DNA of 64,000 nt, from positions 1-64,000 of the forward strand of contig QHYZ01000059.1 of NCBI GenBank assembly GCA_003225295.1, read 5' to 3'. The notes under the pieces were generated by a model. The model saw only the letters and a list, made by a program, of their open reading frames with translations. It did no database searches and was not told where the DNA came from. Position 1 is the first letter of the stretch; each line of letters starts with the position of its first letter. Of the stretch, positions 9,272 to 17,364 are shown one piece after another. Made by a program: the position numbers and the translations under genes. The stretch comes from Acidobacteriota bacterium. GTDB lineage: Bacteria; Acidobacteriota; Terriglobia; Acidiferrales; UBA7541.

Positions 9272-10669
9272 GTGGCAAAGTACGATGTAGCGATTATCGG
9301 AAGCGGTCCAGGCGGGTATGTGGCGGCGATCCGGGCGGGCGAACTTGGCCTGAAAACAGTTGTCGTGGAGAAGGATCCCTACCTGGGCGGGACTTGTTTA
9401 CACGTGGGCTGCATTCCGACCAAGGTGCTGCTGCATCACGCCGAAGTTTACGATCAGTTCAAGAATGGCGAGGAGCTGGGGTTCGAGGTCAGCGGGCTGA
9501 AAATCAACTGGGCCAACGTCCTGGCGCGGAAGGACAAGATCGTCAAGAAGCATTCGAAAGGCATCGAGTTTCTCTTCAAAAAGAACCACGTGGAGTGGGT
9601 GCAGGGCTGGGGAAAGTATGAAGGCCCTGGGCGCGTAAGCGTGGAGAAAGACGGGAAGAAAACCGAGCTCGAAGCAGCCAACATCCTGATGGTGAGCGGA
9701 TCGGAGGCGAAATCGCTCCCCGGGATTGCGCCCGACCACAAGACGATTCTCACGAACCGTTCGATTCTTCAGCTTCCGGAGATCCCCAAGACCTTGATTG
9801 TGGTTGGTGCCGGCGCTGTCGGCGTGGAGTTTGCGTCCATCTACAATTCTTTCGGGACCCAGGTGACCATCCTGGAAGCGCTGCCGCGTGTTGTGCCGGT
9901 CGAGGACGAAGAGATTTCCACAGAGCTGACCAAGGCCTTTCAAAAGAAAGGCATTCAGGTGTTCACCAGTTGCGGAGTGGAATCGGTGAAGAAGGACGCC
10001 AAGGGCGTCACGGTGGCGTTCCAGGACCAGGACGGCAAGGCCCAGACGATGCCAGCCGAGAAACTGCTGCTGGCCGTGGGCCGCCAGCCGATGACCGAGA
10101 ATTGCGGTCTGGAGAAATCGAAGGCCAAGCTAGAGCGCGGATTTGTCCAGGTGGGCGACAACATGGAGACGGCCGAGAAGGGGCTGTATGCCATCGGAGA
10201 TATCGTTGCCGGGCTGCCACAACTGGCGCACGCGGCGATGATGGAGGGGATTATCGCGGTAACGCACATCGCCGGGAAGCCGGCTCATCAGATCGTGAAG
10301 ACCCGAATTCCGAACGCCACGTACTGCGAACCGCAAATCGGCTCGATCGGACTAACGGAAAAGCAGGCGCGCGACTCAGGCCACGAAGTAAAGATCGGGA
10401 AGTTCCCGTTTGTGGGGAACAGCAAGGCGACCATTCTGGGGAGTCACGGCGGATTCATCAAAGTGGTTTCCGACAAAGCGTACGGCGAGGTGCTGGGGAT
10501 TCACATCATCGGGCCGCTGGCGACCGAACTTCTCGCGGAGGCGGCGACGGTGTTGAACCTTGAAGGTACCATCGACGACATGATGAACATGATGCACGCG
10601 CATCCCACGGTATGGGAAGCGCTGGGCGATGCTTTTGCCTCGGTGCGAGGGTTGCAGATTAACGTTTGA
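9272..10669 (+). CDS. lpdA: Dihydrolipoyl dehydrogenase (E3)
   Basis: This is the FAD/NAD-dependent E3 component that reoxidises dihydrolipoamide in 2-oxoacid dehydrogenase complexes, in the cytoplasm. At 465 residues it has the normal family length. The FAD-binding IIGSGPGGYVAA is at the N-terminus, the redox disulfide is in GGTCLHVGCIPTK, the NAD-binding VVGAGAVGVEFAS follows near residue 170, and the C-terminal His-Glu dyad is in HAHPTVWEAL. The GTG start is preceded by GGAAGGGAGA and is chosen because the protein begins right before the FAD motif. It leads an operon with lipB, E1alpha, E1beta and E2, so it most likely serves that complex. Confidence 0.97.
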   Translation: MAKYDVAIIGSGPGGYVAAIRAGELGLKTVVVEKDPYLGGTCLHVGCIPTKVLLHHAEVYDQFKNGEELGFEVSGLKINWANVLARKDKIVKKHSKGIEFLFKKNHVEWVQGWGKYEGPGRVSVEKDGKKTELEAANILMVSGSEAKSLPGIAPDHKTILTNRSILQLPEIPKTLIVVGAGAVGVEFASIYNSFGTQVTILEALPRVVPVEDEEISTELTKAFQKKGIQVFTSCGVESVKKDAKGVTVAFQDQDGKAQTMPAEKLLLAVGRQPMTENCGLEKSKAKLERGFVQVGDNMETAEKGLYAIGDIVAGLPQLAHAAMMEGIIAVTHIAGKPAHQIVKTRIPNATYCEPQIGSIGLTEKQARDSGHEVKIGKFPFVGNSKATILGSHGGFIKVVSDKAYGEVLGIHIIGPLATELLAEAATVLNLEGTIDDMMNMMHAHPTVWEALGDAFASVRGLQINV

Positions 10670-10691
10670 CATCTAGCTTGTAGGGCGCAGC

Positions 10692-11435
10692 ATGCCGCGC
10701 CTCTACAAAGAAACTCGGGCGGTGTTGAATAAATTCCTGACCGTCGATTTGGGATTGCTTGGCTATAGGCAAGCTTACGCGTTGCAGAAGCGCGTTGTGG
10801 CGGCGCGGAAAGCCGGCGCAATCGAGGATGTGCTTCTGCTTTGCGAGCATGCGCATGTGATTACCCTGGGGCGAAACGGCAAGCTGGAGAATTTGCTGGC
10901 CTCGGAGCATGTGCTGCGGCAAAAAGGCGTGGAGTTCCATGCCACGGATCGCGGTGGCGACATTACCTACCACGGGCCGGGACAGATTGTGGGATATCCG
11001 ATCCTGAACCTGGGCGCCATCCGGCGCGACGTCGGGTGGTACGTGCGGACGCTCGAAGAGGCCATGATCCGAGCGACCGCGGAGTTCGGGATTACCGCGG
11101 AGCGCGAGCCTGGGAGGACCGGCGTTTGGGTCCAGGCCGGCAAGCTGGCGGCGATCGGGGTACACATCAGCCGCTGGGTTAGTTCACACGGATTTGCATA
11201 TAACGTGTCCACGGATTTGCGGAATTTCGACCTGATCGTGCCGTGCGGGATGGCGGACCGCCAAGCCACGTCGCTCGAGAAATTGCTGGGGCGCAATGTC
11301 CAGGAAAAGGACGTCGCGCCGCGGATTACCAGGCATCTGGGTGCGTTGCTCGGACGGGAGATCCAGGAAGTATCGAGGAAAGAACTGCTTGAGAAGCTGG
11401 AGCACGCCGAGCAGGCCGCCCTGGTTTCCGCATAG
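10692..11435 (+). CDS. lipB: Octanoyltransferase (lipoyl biosynthesis)
   Basis: LipB moves octanoyl groups from acyl carrier protein to lipoyl domains, the first step of de novo lipoylation. The 247-residue protein has the family signature DRGGDITYHGPGQIVGYP near residue 80. The catalytic Lys is in GKLAAIGVHI and the catalytic Cys in LIVPCGM. It lies 22 bases after lpdA and just before the E1/E2 genes, so the lipoylating enzyme is encoded with the complex it modifies (the E2 lipoyl domain at 13734-15098). The first 16 residues precede the conserved core, so a later start is possible. No lipA is visible in the window. Confidence 0.95.
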   Translation: MPRLYKETRAVLNKFLTVDLGLLGYRQAYALQKRVVAARKAGAIEDVLLLCEHAHVITLGRNGKLENLLASEHVLRQKGVEFHATDRGGDITYHGPGQIVGYPILNLGAIRRDVGWYVRTLEEAMIRATAEFGITAEREPGRTGVWVQAGKLAAIGVHISRWVSSHGFAYNVSTDLRNFDLIVPCGMADRQATSLEKLLGRNVQEKDVAPRITRHLGALLGREIQEVSRKELLEKLEHAEQAALVSA

Positions 11436-11450
11436 GAATTGGAGCAGGGG

Positions 11451-12698
11451 ATGAAGAAGGAATTGACGCGGCAACAGTATTTGGATCTGTACTACTACAT
11501 GCGTCTGAACCGTAGTGTCGAGGACATGATGGTGAAGTTGTTCCGCCAAAACAAGATTGTCGGAGGGCTTTACTCCAGTCTGGGCCAGGAAGCGATTTCA
11601 GTGGGAACGGCGTACGCCCTGGAGAAAAAGGACTGGCTGGCGCCAATGATCCGCAACATCGGGGCATTACTGGTGAAGGGCGTGCGGCCGCGCGACATTT
11701 TCATGCAGCACATGGCCAAGTACGATTCGCCGACCAAGGGCAAGGACGGCACGAGCCACTTCGGGGATCTGGACGATCTGCACATCGTTTCGCCGATATC
11801 GATGCTGGGCGATCTAATTCCGGTGATGACCGGCGTGGCCATGGCCGGACGCTATCTGGGCCAGAAAACCGTGGCCATGACCTGGATCGGGGACGGCGGA
11901 AGCTCCACCGGCGTGTTTCACGAAGGGCTGAATTTTGCAGCCACACAGAAGGCCCCGTTTGTTTTGATTCTTGAGAATAATCTGTGGGCCTATTCGACGC
12001 CGGTCCGCAAACAGGTGCCGCTTGCGAATCTCGCGGACCGCGCCAAGGCCTATGGCATCGATAGCTACATTGTCGACGGCAATAATGTGGTCGCCATGTA
12101 TTCCACGGCGAAGGAAGCGGTGGAACGGGCGCGAGCGGGAGAAGGGCCGATTCTGATCGAAGCCAAGAGTTTCCGGCGGATGGGCCACGCGCAGCATGAT
12201 CCGGCTGAGTACGTGCCGAAAGAGATGCGCGCGTATTGGGAAGCACGCGATCCGATAGCGCTCTATGAGAAATTCCTGACCAGCGAAAAACTGCTCGACG
12301 CCAGGGACAAGAAAGAGATCGAGGAGAAGATCAACGCCCTGCTGGCCAAGGAACGGGAGTTTGCTGAGAATTCTCCGATGCCACCGCCGGAATTTGCGGA
12401 GACCGGTGTGTACTGTACGGGAGACGATTGCCACAAGATCCGGGCGAAGTGGGAGCGGCCGATTGCGGAGGTGACGCCGCCCAGATCGAGCGTCGAGGCG
12501 GTTTGGACGGTTCCGGGATTTGGATCTGGTGAAGGCTCCCGAGGAGCGAACGCGCCGATGCACTTCGGCGATACGCAGGCTGCCGAGACGCTACCCGCTG
12601 GGGCGGGCAAGCCCGCGGGGAAGCCGCCAGCGAAAGTGACGCCCCAGAAAACCGTGAAGACCGCCCCGACCGGCGCTTCGAGAAAGGCGCGGAGATAG
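11451..12698 (+). CDS. 2-oxoacid dehydrogenase E1 component, alpha subunit
   Basis: Thiamine-diphosphate-dependent decarboxylase subunit, 415 residues from the ATG at 11451, which has GGAG 6 bases upstream; a TTG 12 bases earlier also fits the frame. The ThDP motif GDG...N is present as WIGDGGSSTGVFHEG to ENNLWAYSTP. Motifs look closer to branched-chain or acetoin-type enzymes than to classical pyruvate E1, but substrate cannot be settled by eye. After the family core (about residue 340) comes a tail rich in Pro, Ala and Lys (GKPAGKPPAKVTPQKTVK) that most E1alpha proteins lack. It is followed after 2 bases by E1beta. Confidence 0.93.
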   Translation: MKKELTRQQYLDLYYYMRLNRSVEDMMVKLFRQNKIVGGLYSSLGQEAISVGTAYALEKKDWLAPMIRNIGALLVKGVRPRDIFMQHMAKYDSPTKGKDGTSHFGDLDDLHIVSPISMLGDLIPVMTGVAMAGRYLGQKTVAMTWIGDGGSSTGVFHEGLNFAATQKAPFVLILENNLWAYSTPVRKQVPLANLADRAKAYGIDSYIVDGNNVVAMYSTAKEAVERARAGEGPILIEAKSFRRMGHAQHDPAEYVPKEMRAYWEARDPIALYEKFLTSEKLLDARDKKEIEEKINALLAKEREFAENSPMPPPEFAETGVYCTGDDCHKIRAKWERPIAEVTPPRSSVEAVWTVPGFGSGEGSRGANAPMHFGDTQAAETLPAGAGKPAGKPPAKVTPQKTVKTAPTGASRKARR

Positions 12699-12700
12699 CC

Positions 12701-13705
12701 ATGCCGGGAACCAATGGAGGCGCGTCGAACGGAACCTCTGTCACGTTTCTCGAAGCTATCAAGCAGGCCATGTTTGAAGAGATGGAGCGGGACCCGGCCG
12801 TCGTGCTGATCGGCGAAGACGTGGGCGTGTACGGCGGGGCATTCAAGACCAGCGAAGGGTTGCTGGAGCGCTTTGGTTGGGAGCGCGTGATCGACACGCC
12901 CATCAGCGAGAGCGCCATTATCGGCGCGGCTTGCGGGATGAGCTACTGCGGCTTGCGCCCCATCTGCGAAATGCAGTTCATCGATTTCATCGTTTGCGCC
13001 TTCAATCAGATTACCAATTTCGTGGCCAAGGGACATTACCTATGGAATGCCCCGGCGCCGATGGTGGTGCGCGGGCCGTCCGGAGGCGGGGTGCATGGAG
13101 GGCCGTTCCACTCGGCGAATCCGGAGATGTATTTTGTCCACACCCCGGGGCTGAAGGTCATCTATCCCTCAACGCCGTACGATGCCAAGGGATTGCTGAA
13201 AGCCGCGGTGCGGGACAATAATCCGGTGCTGTTCTTCGAGCACAAGTTCCTCTACCGCCGCATCAAAGGAGAGGTTCCCGCCGGGGATTACACCGTGCCG
13301 ATTGGGAAAGCTGTGGTGCGCCGCGAAGGGATACACCTGACGATTATTTCCTACGCGGCGATGATGCATACTTCGCTCGAAGCGGCCGAGGCCCTGGCCC
13401 AGGAAGGCATCGAGGCGGAAGTCATCGATCTGCGGACGCTGCTGCCGCTCGATGAAGAGACGATTTTGAATTCGGTGAAAAAGACCAACAAATGTCTGGT
13501 CGTGCACGAAGATACAAAGACGGGCGGAATCGCGGGCGAGATCGCGGCAATTCTATGCGAGAAGGCGTTTGGCGACCTGGACGGGCCGCTCATGCGCGTA
13601 ACCTCGCTCGATACGCCGGTCCCCTACGCGCCGTCGCTCGAGGAGTATTTTCTGCCCAACGCGAAAAAGATTTTTTCTGCCGCCAAGGAACTGGCGCGGT
13701 ACTAG
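12701..13705 (+). CDS. 2-oxoacid dehydrogenase E1 component, beta subunit
   Basis: This is the partner of E1alpha in the heterotetrameric decarboxylase. The 334 residues match the usual E1beta length. Family motifs include VLIGEDVGVYGGAFK, the helix IIGAACGMSYCGLRP with EMQFIDF, RGPSGGGVHGGPFHS and the C-terminal Transketolase_C region (SLDTPVPYAPSLEEYFLP). The ATG lies 2 bases after the E1alpha stop, so translational coupling is likely. The gene order alpha-beta-E2 is that of Gram-positive-type pyruvate and branched-chain complexes rather than the fused-E1 type. Confidence 0.95.
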   Translation: MPGTNGGASNGTSVTFLEAIKQAMFEEMERDPAVVLIGEDVGVYGGAFKTSEGLLERFGWERVIDTPISESAIIGAACGMSYCGLRPICEMQFIDFIVCAFNQITNFVAKGHYLWNAPAPMVVRGPSGGGVHGGPFHSANPEMYFVHTPGLKVIYPSTPYDAKGLLKAAVRDNNPVLFFEHKFLYRRIKGEVPAGDYTVPIGKAVVRREGIHLTIISYAAMMHTSLEAAEALAQEGIEAEVIDLRTLLPLDEETILNSVKKTNKCLVVHEDTKTGGIAGEIAAILCEKAFGDLDGPLMRVTSLDTPVPYAPSLEEYFLPNAKKIFSAAKELARY

Positions 13706-13733
13706 GTTTCTGCACCACCAGAGGAGAGCGATC

Positions 13734-15098
13734 ATGGCCGTGGATATCGTAATGCCCCAGATGGGCGAGAGTATTTTCGAAGGCACCATCACCAAGTGGC
13801 TGAAGAAGCCCGGCGACAAGGTAGAACGCGACGAGCCCTTGTTTGAAATTTCCACCGACAAGGTGGACGCGGAGATTCCATCGCCGTCGGCGGGCGTGCT
13901 CAAGGAAATCAAGGTCGGCGAAGGACAGACGGTGCCGATTCAGACCATTGTAGGGGTCATTGACGCGGCGGGCTCTGCGGCTCCTGCTCCTGTTCCGGCG
14001 AAAACGGTTGCGGCAGCTCCCGCTGCTGCTCCGGCGCCGGCAGCGCCGAAGCCCAGCGCTCCTGCTCCGGCCGCCGCGCCGGTTGCGACTGCACTTGTTT
14101 CCTCGGGCTCCACCGGCGAGCGGATTCACAGTTCGCCGCTGGTGCGGCGTATGGCCAAAGAGCACGGCATCGACCTCTCTACCATCGAGGGCACCGGCGC
14201 GGGTGGGCGAATCAGCAAGCAGGACATCGAGGCCGTGATCGCCTCCGCCGGCGCGCCGGCCGTGGCGGCGCCGGGTTACTCTGCTCCTGCTCCGGCGACG
14301 TCTTCGCGGCCAGCTCCTCCTCCAGCACCGGCAGCCGCACCCGGAGTCTCGGGCGGGCAGGTGCACGTGCTCGAAACTGCCGTGGCACGCGAAAAGATGT
14401 ATTTCGGCAATTACGAAGTCCACCCTATGAGCGCCATGCGACAGCGCATTGCCGAGCACATGGTGGCGTCGAAGCGTGTCTCCGCGCACGTCTACTCCGT
14501 CGATGAAATCGACATGACCAAGGTGGCCGCGCTGCGCGCGAAGTCCAAGGACGAATTTGAAAAGCGCTATGAGACTAAGCTGACCTTCATGCCGTTCTTC
14601 GTGAAGGCCGCGGTCGCGGGACTGCGCGCGTTTCCCACGCTGAACGCCTCGCTCGACGGGATAAACGTGATTCTGCACAAGGAGATCAATGTGGGCATCG
14701 CCGTGGCGCTCGACTGGGGCCTGCTCGTCCCGGTGGTGAAAAACGCCGACGAGAAAAACATTCTCGGTATCCAGCGCAACATGAACGACCTTGCGGAACG
14801 CGCGCGCTCGAAAAAGCTGAAGCCTGAAGAGGTGCAGGAAAGCACATTCTCAATCACCAACCCGGGCACCTTTGGCGGCTTGTTCGGTCTGCCGGTGATC
14901 AGCCAGCCAAACGTGGGCATCCTCGGTCTCGGGGCCATCGAAAAACGTCCGGTGGTGATCAACGATTCCATCGCCATCCGCTCCATGTGTTACGTGACTC
15001 TCAGCTACGACCATCGCGTAGTCGATGGCGCCGTGGCCCACCAGTTCCTGCACAAGGTGAAGGAGACGCTGGAAAACTGGTCGGAGCCAGTACTTTAA
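13734..15098 (+). CDS. 2-oxoacid dehydrogenase E2, dihydrolipoamide acyltransferase
   Basis: This core acyltransferase carries the acyl group on its lipoyl lysine. Domains of the 454-residue protein are one lipoyl domain (about 1-80, lipoyl Lys in EISTDKVDAEIPSP), an Ala/Pro-rich linker, an E1/E3-binding domain (HSSPLVRRMAKEHGIDLSTI) and, after a second Pro/Ala linker, the catalytic domain with active-site SYDHRVVDGA near the C-terminus. The ATG follows AGAGGAGAGCGATC, a good ribosome site. With E1alpha, E1beta and E3 in the same operon, a whole complex is encoded. The substrate (pyruvate, branched-chain 2-oxoacids or acetoin) is undecided. Confidence 0.96.
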   Translation: MAVDIVMPQMGESIFEGTITKWLKKPGDKVERDEPLFEISTDKVDAEIPSPSAGVLKEIKVGEGQTVPIQTIVGVIDAAGSAAPAPVPAKTVAAAPAAAPAPAAPKPSAPAPAAAPVATALVSSGSTGERIHSSPLVRRMAKEHGIDLSTIEGTGAGGRISKQDIEAVIASAGAPAVAAPGYSAPAPATSSRPAPPPAPAAAPGVSGGQVHVLETAVAREKMYFGNYEVHPMSAMRQRIAEHMVASKRVSAHVYSVDEIDMTKVAALRAKSKDEFEKRYETKLTFMPFFVKAAVAGLRAFPTLNASLDGINVILHKEINVGIAVALDWGLLVPVVKNADEKNILGIQRNMNDLAERARSKKLKPEEVQESTFSITNPGTFGGLFGLPVISQPNVGILGLGAIEKRPVVINDSIAIRSMCYVTLSYDHRVVDGAVAHQFLHKVKETLENWSEPVL

Positions 15099-15102
15099 GA
15101 CA

Positions 15103-15118
15103 CGCCTCGAGCGAGGCG
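15103..15118. other. GC-rich palindrome directly after the E2 stop
   Basis: CGCCTCG-AG-CGAGGCG lies 5 bases after the stop codon of the operon's last gene. There is no U-tract, so it may be a weak terminator or an mRNA-stabilising hairpin. The rest of the 305-bp gap to 15404 shows nothing recognisable. Confidence 0.35.
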
Positions 15119-15403
15119 GGCAACAAGTCGCGGGTGCAGCACCACGGCAGTTTCGGGCAGCGCGCGAAGGAAAGCCTCCGTGAATCAGGCTTTTCTTTTC
15201 GCAGTGAACCATTCCAGCTTTCGCGGTGTCCGAAATTGGGACGAGCGTTCCCGCTAGTGGCCAGACTGAGGCGCTCCCGTCTTCCTTCGTTTCGCACAAA
15301 CCATTCACAGGAAAGCCGTTATTTGCAGGCATCGCTGGCAGTCGGGCTGCCCCCAACACTGGAGATAAGACGCTGGTACCCGGGGAGTACGCCGGGGCCA
15401 GTC

Positions 15404-16606
15404 ATGGTGATCGAGATCTCAATGGACCGCGAAACGATCGAGCCGCGCATTCTAATCGCCGATGACCAACAGGACGTTCTTGACGCCCTGCGGCTGCTGC
15501 TCAAAGGGCACGGCTACAGCATCGAAACGGTGAATTCACCGGCGGACTTGCTGGCGGCGGTGGCCCGCCAGGAGTTCGATATTCTCCTCATCGATCTGAA
15601 TTATGCGCGCGACACGACGTCCGGCCGGGAAGGTTTGGACGTGCTCAGTCGGCTGAGGGAGATCGAAGACGCTCCACCCGTCGTGGCCATGACCGGATGG
15701 GCCACCGTGGGCTTGGCCGTGGAGGCCATGCAGTATGGGGTGAGCGACTTTGTCGAGAAACCGTGGACAAACACGCGGCTGCTGGAAATTCTTCGCAAGC
15801 AAATCGGCGTGGGTCGCGAGCAACGCGAATCGCGGCGCCGCGCCGCGGAAGAGGCCCGGGAGGCCCGGATTCATCAGCAGGAGCAGGAACGGGAGATCGC
15901 AGAAGCCAAGGCCATTCAGGAAAAACTTCTGCCGCGCAAAATTCGGCAAATGCCGGGATTTGAAATCGCTAGCGCGTGGCAATCAGCCCGGCTGGTAGGA
16001 GGCGATTATTTCGACATTCTTCCGCTTGATGAGAAAACGCTGGGAATTTGTATCGCCGATGTGGCCGGGAAAGGAATGCCGGCCGCTTTGTTGATGTCCA
16101 ACTTGCAGGCCGCCGTGCGCGGGCTCTCTTCCCCTTCCCTGGCGCCAAATCTGCTTTGCAGCCGGCTGAATTCCATTGTCTACCGCAATACGGACAGCGA
16201 CCGGTTCATCACCTTTTTCTACGCGCAGCTGGACGGCGCCACGCGCCGTTTGGATTATGTGAACGCCGGCCACAATGCGCCGTTCGTGGTGCGCTCTGAC
16301 GGCTCGCACGAGCGCTTGCGGGATGGCGGTAGTGTGCTTGGCGTCTTCGCCACTCGGAATTATGAGATGGGCTCGGCGCAGTTAGCTCCGGGCGATCGAG
16401 TGATTCTGTTTACCGACGGTGTCACGGAAGCTTCGAACGGCGCTGGAGAGGAGTTTGGCGAAGCGCGCCTGCTTTGTTTGCTGACGGATCAACGCGCGTT
16501 GTCCGCCGACCAATTGCAGGCCAAAATCCTGGCGGCGGTAACCGAATTCAGCGGAGGCCGCTGGCAGGACGATGCCACCTTGCTGGTGCTGGCCGTGAAT
16601 GCCTAA
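15404..16606 (+). CDS. Response regulator with PP2C-type (SpoIIE/RsbU) phosphatase output
   Basis: The 400-residue signalling protein has a receiver domain (about 14-135) with acidic pair D20/D21, phospho-acceptor D64 (LLIDLNYARD), T98 and K120. A charged coiled coil (140-185) follows, then a SpoIIE-type serine phosphatase domain starting at VGGDYFDILPL with IADVAGKGMPAALLM. In this family, phosphorylation of the receiver controls dephosphorylation of an anti-anti-sigma factor, regulating a stress sigma factor; no such partners are nearby. The frame is open far upstream, but the protein should begin at the ATG at 15404 or 15422, as sequence before that is unlike any domain. Confidence 0.92.
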   Translation: MVIEISMDRETIEPRILIADDQQDVLDALRLLLKGHGYSIETVNSPADLLAAVARQEFDILLIDLNYARDTTSGREGLDVLSRLREIEDAPPVVAMTGWATVGLAVEAMQYGVSDFVEKPWTNTRLLEILRKQIGVGREQRESRRRAAEEAREARIHQQEQEREIAEAKAIQEKLLPRKIRQMPGFEIASAWQSARLVGGDYFDILPLDEKTLGICIADVAGKGMPAALLMSNLQAAVRGLSSPSLAPNLLCSRLNSIVYRNTDSDRFITFFYAQLDGATRRLDYVNAGHNAPFVVRSDGSHERLRDGGSVLGVFATRNYEMGSAQLAPGDRVILFTDGVTEASNGAGEEFGEARLLCLLTDQRALSADQLQAKILAAVTEFSGGRWQDDATLLVLAVNA

Positions 16607-16758
16607 AGACCTGTGAATAGAGAAACATCTCCCGGCGGCCCCCTGGCCATGATAACGAAAAGCCTCTCACCCCGAGGTCCAGAACTCCGGTCTAGAAGCC
16701 CGGAGCTTTTCGAATCCCTCACTCTCTCTCTCCGGGAGGCGCGATATACCGCAAAATG

Positions 16759-16784
16759 AAAAAGCCGGAACGATAGTCCCGGCC
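16759..16784 (-). terminator. Intrinsic terminator of the histone-like gene
   Basis: Read on the minus strand, GCCGG pairs with CCGGC across a 10-nt loop (further G-C pairs possible) and is followed by CTTTTTCATTTT. It lies 37 bases past the stop of the 16821-17117 gene. Confidence 0.65.
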
Positions 16785-16820
16785 CTTTCCTCACGCGCAT
16801 CTCGGGTTTTCAAAAAAGAC

Positions 16821-17117
16821 TTAGCGTTTCTTTTTCTTCTTCGCCGCCTTTTTCACTTTTTTCTTGGCGGGCTTCTTTTTCGGCTTCGTTTTTTTTGCCT
16901 TTTTCTTCGGCGCGGCTTTCTTCTTGGCTGCTTTCTTGGCCGGCAGCTTGGGCGCAGGCTTTGACGCGGGCGCCTCTTCCTCAGGCTCCTCGCCGACGAC
17001 CACCAGCTCCTCTTCCTCGGTTTCTACGATCTCTTCGGTTTCGCCCGCCAGCTCCTCGTCGTCTTCCAGCCGTGACAGCTCGTTGTCGTCTTCGAAATTG
17101 TCCTTCTCGAAATCCAT
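16821..17117 (-). CDS. Histone H1-like protein with acidic N-terminal half
   Basis: The 98-residue protein is split by charge. Residues 1-48 are strongly acidic (EDDNELSRLEDDEELAGE and similar), and residues 55-98 are a Lys/Ala/Pro tail (KKAAKKKAAPKKKAKK, ending KKKKKR) like eukaryotic histone H1 and bacterial Hc1/AlgP-type tails. The basic part should bind DNA or RNA nonspecifically; the acidic part might mask the tail or bind basic partners (inference). The ATG has GGGGAGGACGGA upstream, and a candidate promoter (17218-17244) and terminator (16759-16784) flank it, so it is a well-formed single-gene unit. Confidence 0.85.
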   Translation of the reverse strand: MDFEKDNFEDDNELSRLEDDEELAGETEEIVETEEEELVVVGEEPEEEAPASKPAPKLPAKKAAKKKAAPKKKAKKTKPKKKPAKKKVKKAAKKKKKR

Positions 17118-17217
17118 TCCGTCCTCCCCTGGGGGAATCTTGGGGCCTCAAAAGGGGTCCCGTGGGTCGCTGTTCTGGCCGGAGTTGCGTTAAATTCCAC
17201 CCCGTCCTTGAGCCGTT

Positions 17218-17244
17218 GTTATCGTACTCGCCGGGCGTTGTCAA
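17218..17244 (-). promoter_or_regulatory. Candidate promoter of the histone-like gene
   Basis: Minus-strand TTGACA (perfect -35) lies 15 bp from GATAAC (4 of 6). It is about 100 bp upstream of the ATG at 17117. The short spacer lowers confidence. Confidence 0.4.
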
Positions 17245-17364
17245 GCTTTCTGCGGTTTTCCTTCTACGAGACTCCCCTGGTGGCCGGGAGCGGGACGGGA
17301 TCAAACTGCCGTGAAGAACCATTCGAAGGACTTAAACCATTGCAATTCATTTATAACAAAGGGT

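Noticed and set aside
12263-13036. Minus-strand frame spanning the E1alpha/E1beta junction
   Set aside because: Shadow of two well-supported genes in GC-rich codon context.
13590-14678. Arg/His-rich minus-strand frame of 362 codons opposite E2
   Set aside because: It reflects the Ala/Pro linkers of E2 read backwards.
14987-15403. The 16606-ending frame is open back to 14987, suggesting a 539-residue protein
   Set aside because: The extra 139 residues overlap the E2 gene and have no domain character; the receiver domain begins just after the ATG at 15404.
16864-17193. Open frames opposite the histone-like gene
   Set aside because: They are Phe/Ser-rich mirror images of the Lys/Glu codons on the other strand.
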